From Anodontia alba (taxonomy: Eukaryota > Mollusca > Bivalvia > Lucinida > Lucinidae), in the NCBI GenBank assembly GCA_964016985.1, contig OZ024823.1:132018112-132082111 (forward strand): 64,000 nucleotides of DNA. The letters are read 5' to 3'. Both the position numbers and the translations under genes were made by a program. Positions 56,263 to 64,000 of the stretch are shown here, one piece after another (the stretch's first letter is position 1; every line of letters starts with the position of its first letter). The notes below the pieces were generated by a model, which did no database searches, had not been told where the DNA came from, and was given only the letters and a program-made list of their open reading frames with translations.

Positions 56263-56394
56263 CTGAAAATAGAACAAATTATTCGTTAAAATCATCAACT
56301 AGTAGCATCATTAAATCATGGTTCAATTAAGTTGCATTTTTTTTTCCTAAAACCATTCTGCCAAACTCTTTATTTGTTGTAATGCCATGGTACT

Positions 56395-56510
56395 AATTTT
56401 CCATGAAAACATATGTTTTGGGTACTCATTAGAAGCACCTAGGTGCATCTAATGAGTTCCCACAACATATAGAGAAATAAGAAATATTTTTCTATTGGAA
56501 GAAGCACCTT
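56395..56510. mobile_element. P6 hairpin element
   Basis: 'gtactcattagaagcaccta' and 'ggtgcatctaatgagttccc'. Confidence 0.75.
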
Positions 56511-56637
56511 ATCTAGAGCTATGACATTACTTAAATCACAGAATAAATATCACTTTGCCTACCTGTTGTTTACCAAGCCTATCAAATGGCCAGCCGTTAC
56601 CAAACTAACCAATGTAGGTTTCAATAGAGACATTTAA

Positions 56638-56838
56638 CCCATTTATGTAGAGTGGGCTCTTCTACCACACCTCTTTGGACTGGTCTATTTCCAATAGCAA
56701 AATGTCTGGTCAGTTTTTATTATTAATATGTTTTAAAGAAATTCCTGTACTTGATGCAAATAGTGTAGACTCTGATCAGAGTCTGTGATATCTGATACAG
56801 GTCTGCACTACTTGTGTAGGTCTCCAGACTAAAATGGG
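56638..56838. mobile_element. P4b MITE, TTAA target duplication
   Basis: 201 bp between TTAA 56634-56637 and 56839-56842. The core is decayed ('aaatagtgtagactctgatc'). Confidence 0.85.
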
Positions 56839-56884
56839 TTAACAGCAGTATCAGCTTGGCCAACAGGCACTTTCAGCAGATCTG

Positions 56885-57280
56885 GATCCAGTTGTTCAAA
56901 ACTAACGATGTAATTAGTTAACATTTCATTCAAACTTTGGTCATTAAATATGGCATATATGCTAATATTTTTGCTAAAAAAAATGTGAGTAGCTTTTGCA
57001 TTTGCAAAAATTACTCACATTTTTTAGCAAAAATACCTGTGAATAAGATACTGTACTTATTATAATTGATATTTTGACCACTAACAAGCTGGTTAAGTTA
57101 ACAATGCTTTGTTTCTTGTTTGTGTTGAGGTTCTAGGCCCAGTCAACCCAAGGGGGTCATGTCGAGAGCTGTCAGTTTAATTAACCACATGTTTACTGGG
57201 CAGGCTTAGTCCTCTAAGCAATTAACCAGTATTGTGTACATTCGTTCGCCTGAAAGAACAATGCTTTGAACAACTGGGTC
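56885..57280. mobile_element. P1 palindromic MITE containing a SINE
   Basis: Termini 'gatccagttgttcaaaac' and 'ctttgaacaactgggtc', flanks CTG and CAG. Without the SINE it is 239 bp. Stem 'gtgagtagcttttgcatttg'. Confidence 0.88.
57112..57256 (-). mobile_element. 5'-truncated SINE (family B) in a P1 MITE
   Basis: The tail (cctcaacacaaacaagaaa on the minus strand) is at the left. Flanked by an exact 12-bp duplication AACAATGCTTTG (57100-57111, 57257-57268). The tRNA head is missing. Confidence 0.95.
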
Positions 57281-57612
57281 CAGATTTCCAATACTGCCAT
57301 CAACTAGCTCGGCTGACAGCCATTCTTTGCTAGTATGGTAATGATTCACTGACTGAGACTTGGTCGACGTTACAGGTAGGAATAAATGTGTTACTCATAT
57401 GCAGATATACTAAAAATATAATTTTCTGAGTATCAGATATTCAATAAATCATACTTCAAATGTGATAATCAACTGTCAAATGTTTTAAACAAAATTCATG
57501 TGTAATCTCTGCTCAGGGAATATGCATTAGCCCATGTGTCTTAAGTCAGGTATTGACTAATTGTCATGATACATCTCATAACCATGAAAAGAATCCCTTG
57601 TTCATCTTTCAG

Positions 57613-57699
57613 CATTCCTGTCCTCAATGACCTGCAGAAAACATTGAACTCAGAAGATGAAGACTCCGAAATAGAACAAAACAAGACGACTGTAAATAA
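57613..57699 (+). other. Candidate plus-strand exon, uncertain
   Basis: 'ttgttcatctttcag' precedes and 'gtatgt' follows an 87-bp segment. One frame is open and reads IPVLNDLQKTLNSEDEDSEI, then EQNKTTVN. The acidic composition is protein-like. However, it runs antisense to KLC, no partner exon was found, and the family is not recognised. The downstream part (57688-57739) is duplicated at 58261-58312. Confidence 0.25.
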
Positions 57700-58198
57700 G
57701 TATGTATAAAATAAACAGTTAATGTTTTACATTCATTCAAGCTGAACAGCACTGTTCATATCACTCCATTAGAACTGTGGTGTCAATGCCTAATATCTCT
57801 GTCATATTAAAACAAACTGAATTAAAAGTGGATTTCAATATAATGTAAATATAAAATATTGTTTAAGTGATAAGGTCATCCAATGACATTCAAAAGTCCT
57901 AACTTCAGCAACTTACAAAAGCTGTTTGAGTCTTGGAACTATGAAGTCACAAGCAGAGAATAAACAAATGTCTTTATAGTTTACTAGGGAAATCATTTAG
58001 ATGTAGCTCACATATCATGAGCAAACTGTGCACCCCCATCCCAACTAAGTTAAAACACATGAAATCTGATAAATTACAAAATCAAATACTTTATATACAT
58101 TGTCTGTCTGACCAATATTTCTGATTGATACAAGAGTCAATTTCAGTTTCCTATCATTATACCTAAATAAAAGCAAATCTATCAGCAGTTCAAAAAGT
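57700..58198. other. Unassigned intronic sequence
   Basis: 57688-57739 is the source of the duplicated 52 bp. Otherwise nothing is recognised. Confidence 0.45.
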
Positions 58199-58202
58199 TT
58201 AA

Positions 58203-58434
58203 CCCTTCTCTTGCTGAACACTATATGCCCTGTCTTAGCTAACAGTGTAGATCCAGATCAGACTGTAAATAAGTATGTATAAAATAAACAGTTAATGTTT
58301 TACATTCATTCAGTGTGGATCTGCACTGTTTGTCATTAAATATGTGAATTTCTATCAAAAACCCGGATCAAGTAATTTGATTGGCTGGAAATTAGAAGTG
58401 GGTGTGGCATCTTAATTTATTCAGCATGACAATG
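58203..58434. mobile_element. P5 MITE with a foreign 52-bp piece at its hairpin centre
   Basis: TTAA 58199-58202; right site TTGA. After 'gtgtagatccagatca' the expected loop and stem are replaced by 58261-58312, identical to 57688-57739. The right arm resumes at 'ggatctgcactgtttg'. Confidence 0.9.
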
Positions 58435-58439
58435 GTTGA

Positions 58440-58739
58440 AATTGACTGCTGTCATCCTGCTACAGTTTCAGGGCTATAAATAAGGTGATAACTAAAAGGA
58501 TAATTTAGAATAAATTTTGCTATTTTTGTACCAAATCACAATCCCTTGGCAATTCTAATGAGCATCCACAAGATTTTGGTGCAAAACTGTCAAAAAAAAA
58601 AAATGAATACTCAGTATTTAAACATAGTATAGATCAGAAACAAAGCACACATAAAGATCCTCTATTTCCTGATACAAGTTGAAGGCCTATATATAGGTTC
58701 ATAGGAAGTGATGGTTAAGGCTGCAAGGAGTACCATATA
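58440..58739. other. Unassigned
   Basis: 58545-58610 may be a decayed P6 ('caattctaatgagcatccac'). No gene is seen. Confidence 0.4.
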
Positions 58740-58935
58740 TTACCCTGAACATTTGGACACTGCAATTCCATTCTGTTCTTCTGTTATATTTTCTTTATTG
58801 AAAAAAAAATTTCACAATTTCATTGCTGGATGAATAGTAAACAGTGCAGACCCTTATCAAACAGTTCCTTTATTCTGAGTCTACATTATTTACTCAGCAA
58901 TGTCTGTCTGAATATGTAAGGTGAATATGGTACAA
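58740..58935. mobile_element. P3-type MITE, decayed
   Basis: 'taaacagtgcagacccttat' and 'ctgagtctacattatttact'. Right end 'aggtgaatatggta'. Confidence 0.6.
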
Positions 58936-59109
58936 GCTACAATGGAGAGACAGTGATTAAAATCCATCTATAATTTATAAGGACAAGGATTACTTAGAAA
59001 GTTACACATTACTTCAAGGTGGCATTTTTTACTTTATTACAAGCTGATTATTGCACCAGAGAGTAATACAAGGACTTCCAATACACTGAGTAATATGACA
59101 ATCCAGCAG

Positions 59110-59290
59110 ATAATTCTGAGATATTTTTCTCAGGTTCTCCATAAAAAAAACATATGTTGTGGGTACTCATCAGAAGCACCTTACCATGTAGTGTGTACTC
59201 AACAGAACTGCCTTGCTGAGGTGCTTAAATTGAGTACTCACAATATGTTTGTATGGAGAATATGAGAAAAATATCCCAGTTATCATCAAA
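59110..59290. mobile_element. P6 hairpin element with duplicated arm
   Basis: 'gtgggtactcatcagaagca' then 'gtgtactcaacagaactgcc', with the outer arm 'caatatgtttgtatggagaa'. Confidence 0.65.
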
Positions 59291-59387
59291 TACTCCTCCA
59301 GTCCTCTGACTCCAGTGCATCCAGTTCACACTCTTGTGTGCAGCTGATTACACCTCATTAAGAGTTCACCTTTATCTGACTCCTACT

Positions 59388-59575
59388 ATGTTTACCCTAA
59401 GTATTGGGAGATCTTACCTACTTACCATAATTGTCCTAAAATTTGAAATAGTCCACTTTACTACCTCTTGATGTGTCTAAAATATTGCTGTATGAATGGC
59501 AAACAGTGCAGACCCTGATCAGATGCCACAGAATTGCAAAGGCCTATCTGTCCCAATACTTAGGGATATGATGGT
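59388..59575. mobile_element. P3-type MITE, right core arm deleted
   Basis: 'ctatgtttaccctaagtatt' and 'gcaaacagtgcagaccctga' are followed directly by 'aaaggcctatctgtcccaat'. Confidence 0.65.
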
Positions 59576-59762
59576 AACTGACTGTGAAGTAATCAGATAT
59601 GATTATGGAAGACCCACAATTTTTAGACTGAATGTTTCAATCAACAAATTAGGTCTGGAAAAGTTTCATCATGTCCTTGGTTCAGATCCTATCTATTTAA
59701 TCTGGATCCCCATGCTCCCTTCCATTTTCATAGTGAAAAACTGGGGTATATGGGGGTATGGA
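59576..59762. other. Unassigned
   Basis: Nothing recognised. Confidence 0.4.
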
Positions 59763-59766
59763 TTAA

Positions 59767-59978
59767 CCCATTGTAGACTGAATAGACTCTCTGACACTAT
59801 ATATTGGAAGCATCCAATTTCAATTTTAGGTACGTCCGGCTATGAGATTTACATATTCCTAAAGAAAAATGGCTAAACTATTTGCAAAAAGTGGAGACCC
59901 TGATCAGACGCCGCATTCTGCGGCGTCTGATCTGGGTCTGCACTGTTTGCCAATTACGGGTCTCCCGACTACAATGGG
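59767..59978. mobile_element. P4 MITE, TTAA type
   Basis: Left TTAA 59763-59766. The perfect core 'cgccgcattctgcggcg' sits inside 'cctgatcaga' and 'tctgatctgg'. The right TTAA is mutated to TTTA. Confidence 0.88.
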
Positions 59979-60197
59979 TTTATAGCAAATTTTCATGGCT
60001 TTTCTGTCATAAAGCTTCTTTCTATTTGTTTAATATTTTTCTATCAGCAATTTATACTGCATTATAAAAGTCTATTAATAGGTACTATAACCAAGTTTGA
60101 CACTTTCCTCCATGTTTATATCGTAAAAATGTCATGGTATAGAAGAAGGTATTTTTTACAGCTGTGTTACCATGATGTCACTACATAAAGCCTTTAA

Positions 60198-60416
60198 CCC
60201 ATTGTAGACTGAATAGACTACCCCACACTATATACTGGAAGAGTCAATTTCAATTTTAGGTACGTATGGCTATGAGATTTAGATATTCCTAAAGAAAAAT
60301 GGCTAAACTATTTGCAAACAGTGAAGACCCTGATCAGATGCCGTATTCTGCAGCATCTGATCTGGGTCTGCACTGTTTGCCAATTACCCTTTTAGGGGTC
60401 TCCTGACTACAATGGG
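60198..60416. mobile_element. P4 MITE, TTAA target duplication
   Basis: 219 bp, TTAA 60194-60197 and 60417-60420. Close sequence to 59767-59978, ~220 bp away and in the same orientation. Confidence 0.9.
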
Positions 60417-60489
60417 TTAATTACAGGCATTAGAATAGTCGCTAATAATCAATCCTGAAATCTAAAAATTCAGTCCTGAATATGATTTG

Positions 60490-60770
60490 ACTGTGTTGAG
60501 GTTTTACAGCCCAGTCAACCAATTAGGGTCATGTCAAGCCATTCAGTTTACCTAACCACACTTTTCCTGGACAGGCTTACTCCTCTAAACTGTTAACCAG
60601 TACTTTTGCACATTCTTTTGCCAGAAACTGACAACAGTTACTGCCCTTCTTGAATCAGCAGAAGGAAAGGAATGACCATAGAAAATATTTCATGATCAAT
60701 CTCCAAGAAAGAATGGATCAAATCCGCAGCCTCCTCATCACCAGTTGGATGTGCCACCAAGGCTAACTCC
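60490..60770 (-). mobile_element. tRNA-derived SINE (family B), decayed head
   Basis: On the minus strand the body 'catgaaatattttctatgg' leads to the tail 'gtaaaacctcaacacag'. The B box is mutated. The target duplication is uncertain (tcctgaatat / tccttgaaat). Confidence 0.85.
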
Positions 60771-61400
60771 TTGAAATACTTTTCTTAAGCAGGACTGAGA
60801 AACCACAATAAGAAGAACTAAAATTAGTTTTTTAAAGTTATTTCAGGCATATATTAACCAAACTTGACAGTAAAGGATGGTCTTGCAAATAAATGTAAAA
60901 GTGAAATTTATGCTTAAAGTGAAAATTCTTAATCTTGAAATCAGGATTAATCCTGAAGTTTCCCATCCTTGAATTATCACCCTTCCATCATTCGATATAA
61001 CTGAAAGAGACATAAAACACAAAATCCATCCATCATACCAGCTCTTTCCAACAAAATACCCCCCCTATATCTTTACACACCCACACCCTTGCAACAGACA
61101 TTTTATAACATTAGTCCTGAGACCCTGAAGAAGAAAGTAAACATCCATTCCAATGCTGAACAACTTTACTGACTATTCTTCTATTCTATTTATCGCAAAC
61201 TGACAAATATGATACACAAATTTCAAATGTAAAATAGAGAAAACATAAATGGATGGACTATAATCACCAAACACAGTCCTGGCACCAAATTTTTGGCAAA
61301 CAACCATAGTTTCAAATCATCATTTCATCTCCAAGGAAATATTTAGTAGTGTAATATAACAGTGACAGTTGATAAAATTAGTTTCTAGCCGTTAAACACT
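60771..61400. other. Unassigned
   Basis: Nothing recognised. Pyrimidine-rich and A-rich patches only. Confidence 0.45.
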
Positions 61401-61402
61401 TA

Positions 61403-61804
61403 CCGTATTCGACCTAATTACCGCACATACCCCTATAAGCGCACAGTCAAGTAATTCTGTAGTCTTCAGATTACAGCCAGTGTACTTTTTGTCTACTTCT
61501 TTATAAAGGCATATGTTGTGGGTACCCAATTGAATTGCATCGACTAATTCAAATGAGTACTCACAACATATGCTTTTAGAAAGAATATCGACTAATTCAA
61601 ATGAGTACCCACAACATATGCTTTTAGAAAGAATATCAGAAAAAAAGAATAAAAAAAAAAAAAGAAACATCGCGTAAGCACCATTAAATAAGTCATTTGC
61701 TGATCTTGTTTTACTTATAATAGGTGGATACTTAATTTAATACAAGTTTTCACAGTAATTTTGAAAAACCCAAGCGCACGGTGCGGTTATTAGGTCGAAT
61801 ACGG
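61403..61804 (+). mobile_element. P10 MITE, TA target duplication, with 48-bp tandem duplication
   Basis: 402 bp, termini 'ccgtattcgacctaattacc' and 'ggttattaggtcgaatacgg', TA at 61401-61402 and 61805-61806. 61539-61586 and 61587-61634 are a 48-bp direct duplication of one hairpin arm plus 'gcttttagaaagaat'. Confidence 0.92.
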
Positions 61805-61948
61805 TATATTTCTTTTGAGTAGATGTGAGTTCAGTGACACATCAACCCTCATGTATTTAGTTTCATCTCCAAGAGAAGGGGAGAAGAGAGACAGAAGAGC
61901 TAGTATAAAAGAGGAAAGAGAGAAACTGAGGAGAAAAAGCATAATTAC

Positions 61949-62394
61949 TAAGGCTGGTACAACTAATCAGATAATCGATTAATTGATCGATAAATTCCAC
62001 AAAAATGATTATCGTTACAAATTTGCTAATAATGGATCATTTGATTTCTCTGTCTGTTACTTTACCATATTTACCCTTAGTATTCAGACACCTCAACTCC
62101 TTATCATACTTTGAACAAGTACAATTTACTACCCACTGTTGTGTCTAAAATAGCTGACTGAGAGGCAAACAGTGTAGACCCTGATGAGCTGCCATGTTTG
62201 CGGCATCTCATATGGGTTTACACTGTTTGCTCAGGCCTGTCTGACCGAATACATACAATAAAGTATAACATATGGCAAGAATCATGCTCAGACCGGTAAA
62301 ATTATGACAATCTTCAGTGACTACTAATTGATTATTGATCACAATGGTAGGACTGATAATTGATTATCTTTTCAGCTCTGATTAGCCAGCCTTA
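61949..62394. mobile_element. hAT-type MITE with 8-bp duplication, carrying a P3
   Basis: Termini TAAGGCTGG and CCAGCCTTA, then 'taatcgattaattgatcgat' type sub-termini. The flanks ATAATTAC and AAAATTAC (61941-61948, 62395-62402) differ at one base. A P3 element lies inside at 62066-62275. Confidence 0.8.
62066..62275. mobile_element. P3-type MITE nested in a hAT MITE
   Basis: 'accatatttacccttagtat' at the left; core 'gcaaacagtgtagaccctga' pairs with 'atgggtttacactgtttgct'. Confidence 0.7.
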
Positions 62395-62740
62395 AAAATT
62401 ACTGCAGAAATCTGCCTCCTTCCCCAACCTGCTGCAAGTACATCAGGTCCTTACCACTACCCTACCACACTTCCTTTAAACACATTGCAAAACATCTTGG
62501 ATCATATATTTGATGCATATTTCAGTCAGCAGCTGTTGCAGTCCATTAACAACTGGAATGTAAATAGTGATGGGGATCATTAATTTCAAGATTGCTTGAT
62601 GACTGAATGCAAACCATTTTAAAACTGTCTCCAAATAATCATAAGCTGTCTCAAAATAATCACAAGACATAAACCAACTTAACAAATGCATCCCATCTGA
62701 ATCTCCAAGTCAATTTCCAAGAAAATGCCAATGTAGCATA
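62395..62740. other. Unassigned
   Basis: No feature recognised. Confidence 0.4.
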
Positions 62741-62744
62741 TTAA

Positions 62745-62966
62745 CCCATTTACGTCAAGTGCACTCTTCTACAACAACTCTATGGACTGGTCTATTTCCA
62801 ATAGCAGGGTGTCTGGTTAATTTTTACTTATTATTACTGTTTTATAGAAATTCCTGTAGTTAATGCAAACAGTGTAAACCCTGATCAGATGCTATGTTCT
62901 GCCCCATCTGATGAGGATCTGCATTGTTTTTCTGTTACCTTTTTAGGGCCTCCAGACTAAAATGGG
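62745..62966. mobile_element. P4b MITE, TTAA target duplication
   Basis: 222 bp, TTAA 62741-62744 and 62967-62970. Core 'gcaaacagtgtaaaccctga' with a decayed right arm. Confidence 0.88.
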
Positions 62967-63163
62967 TTAAACAAAGAAAAAAAGCACTTGGCAATATTGT
63001 GAATGATAGATTTTCCATAGATATGTGCAAGCAATATACTGGATATCTGCAAGTAAACTATCGGCTAGCTGTATTTGAAAGGATGTGCAAGGCTAGGAGC
63101 ACCAGGTAAACAAGGAAATATCTTTGTGTGAAAGTGTAAGAGAGGATATCAATTTAAACAAAC

Positions 63164-63194
63164 CTGAATGTTTCACGTTCTGTGGCACTCAAGC
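63164..63194 (-). CDS. KLC: Possible kinesin light chain mini-exon
   Basis: On the minus strand 'acatgtcag' precedes and 'cattcag|gtttgt' ends a 31-bp segment. The only open frame reads LSATERETF and ends with AG. Joined to the C that begins the next exon, this gives Ser before MKRASS, so the phase fits exactly. A slightly longer exon starting after 'gtggaacctag' (adding YMSG) also stays open. The acceptor is pyrimidine-poor and I cannot match the peptide to a known KLC, so this is a phase-based inference. Confidence 0.4.
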
Positions 63195-63429
63195 CTGACA
63201 TGTAGCTAGGTTCCACACAGTGATTATATGGGGCATATGCCCAACTAAAAACAGAGTTTAAACAAAGGCCAATAAAGGCAGCTTCAACTCATTCTAATTA
63301 AACATCTGCTTCAAGTCAATCTAATTAAACTTCTAACTGATTTAATACTATAAAAAGAAGACAGCAAACGACTTTAGTCAGTTTTACACATAATACTATA
63401 TGAAACCATTAGAACATAGAACATACTAG

Positions 63430-64000
63430 TCAGAATCAAAAACAGTATGTCCCCACCAAAAATATAGCAGGGGAGGGGGGACATGAAAACAGGACATTTT
63501 AACACCCCTAATGACCTTGAAAACAGAGCAAAAGCCATCAAAACCTATTCAACTCTTTGGCCCATCCAAATGATGTAACTATACAAATGGTAAGAACCTG
63601 CAAATTGGTGTAAGAGATAGTGCTGCCACATTTTTGGCAGAAATCAGACATTCTAACATCCTATTGACCATGAATCGAGGGTTGAGCGCAAGACTATCGT
63701 AAGTCAGATGATTGTTTTTCCCCAAACCTAATCTCCTCACCATGAAGGCGTTATGAAGATTACAACATTTCTTCCTGTAAACAATGAAAATTTAGGTGCC
63801 ATTGCTCGTATGAGCAATGGCACCTAAATTTGCATTGTTTACAAAGGGGTCCAAGTTGCCCCTAAACAAGGGTTTCAAAAATACGTTTGAGTTACCATAG
63901 TCTTGCGCTCAACCCTCGGAATATGGGTTGAAAGTCATTAAAACTTAATAATCCTTTCAGTTGTTCCAATGATATAATCAAGCAAGTCAGATAAAAATCA
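63430..64000. mobile_element. Element with ~170-bp units, cut by the window edge
   Basis: 'taatgaccttgaaaacagag', 'gccatcaaaacctattcaac' and 'aatgatgtaactatac' recur after 63660 as 'attgaccatgaat...', 'gtcattaaaacttaataatc' and 'aatgatataatcaag'. The second unit is split by the MITE at 63676. Confidence 0.5.
63676..63918. mobile_element. Palindromic MITE with 4-bp duplication
   Basis: Termini 'cgagggttgagcgcaagact' and complement, flanked by GAAT (63672-63675, 63919-63922). The central perfect hairpin is 'ttaggtgccattgctcgtat' and complement. The equivalent place in the neighbouring repeat unit lacks it. Confidence 0.88.

Noticed and set aside
57340..57382. 42-bp plus-strand exon reading YGNDSLTETWSTLQ
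   Set aside because: Its phase does not fit the candidate exon at 57613 and it is too short to support.
57613..57699. Minus-strand KLC exon at the same place
   Set aside because: The minus-strand reading is open, but its donor (gtcatt) is poor and the peptide is unlike a KLC tail.
62996..63105. Plus-strand exon ending at 'caccag|gtaaac' (contains MCKQYTGYLQVNYRLAVFER)
   Set aside because: The acceptor is plausible, but there is no partner exon, it lies antisense to KLC, and chance open segments of this size are common.

Overview
This is a window of animal nuclear DNA, AT-rich and almost entirely non-coding. It most likely comes from a bivalve mollusc. The evidence is tRNA-derived SINEs, very dense palindromic MITEs, mariner and hAT elements, and Helitron-like or pearl-type elements with internal tandem repeats of about 40-500 bp. 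There are no prokaryotic features, no operons and no long intact open reading frame. I assigned the organism by recognition, not by any search.

The only host gene I can defend is the 3' end of a kinesin light chain (KLC) gene on the minus strand. A 61-bp exon at 56202-56262 encodes MKRASSMSVLN, which matches the conserved KLC tail motif MKRASSLNVLN. It has consensus splice sites and ends in phase 0. The terminal exon at 45087-45167 starts in phase 0 and ends in TAA. A possible 31-bp upstream exon at 63164-63194 fits the reading phase. The TPR-repeat exons must lie beyond 64000. About 19 kb of the window is therefore KLC intron, and everything below about 44.9 kb is downstream of the gene or intergenic.

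Layout. 1-2.0 kb: Helitron-like element with a SINE inside. 3.3-6.3 kb: inverted tandem array split by another element. 6.4-9.6 kb: SINE and several MITEs. 9.65-16.8 kb: two copies of a TA-flanked element, each interrupted by larger repeat-bearing elements. 17-44 kb: a dense field of TTAA- and TA-flanked palindromic MITEs, SINEs, one broken mariner and one hAT element. 45.2-49.3 kb: a 40-bp minisatellite split by a Helitron-like element that itself carries a mariner and two MITEs. 49.4-64 kb: more of the same inside KLC introns.

The main biological signal is the mobile-element system. Several MITE families with different ends and different target duplications (TTAA or TA) carry a near-identical central hairpin beginning GCAAACAGTGYAGAYCC. 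SINEs have repeatedly landed at or near the centres of such hairpins, leaving 10-15 bp duplications. Hairpin centres are also sites of deletion, tandem duplication and, in one case, a 52-bp templated insertion copied from 522 bp away. Clean empty-site comparisons within the window give target duplications and relative ages for many insertions.
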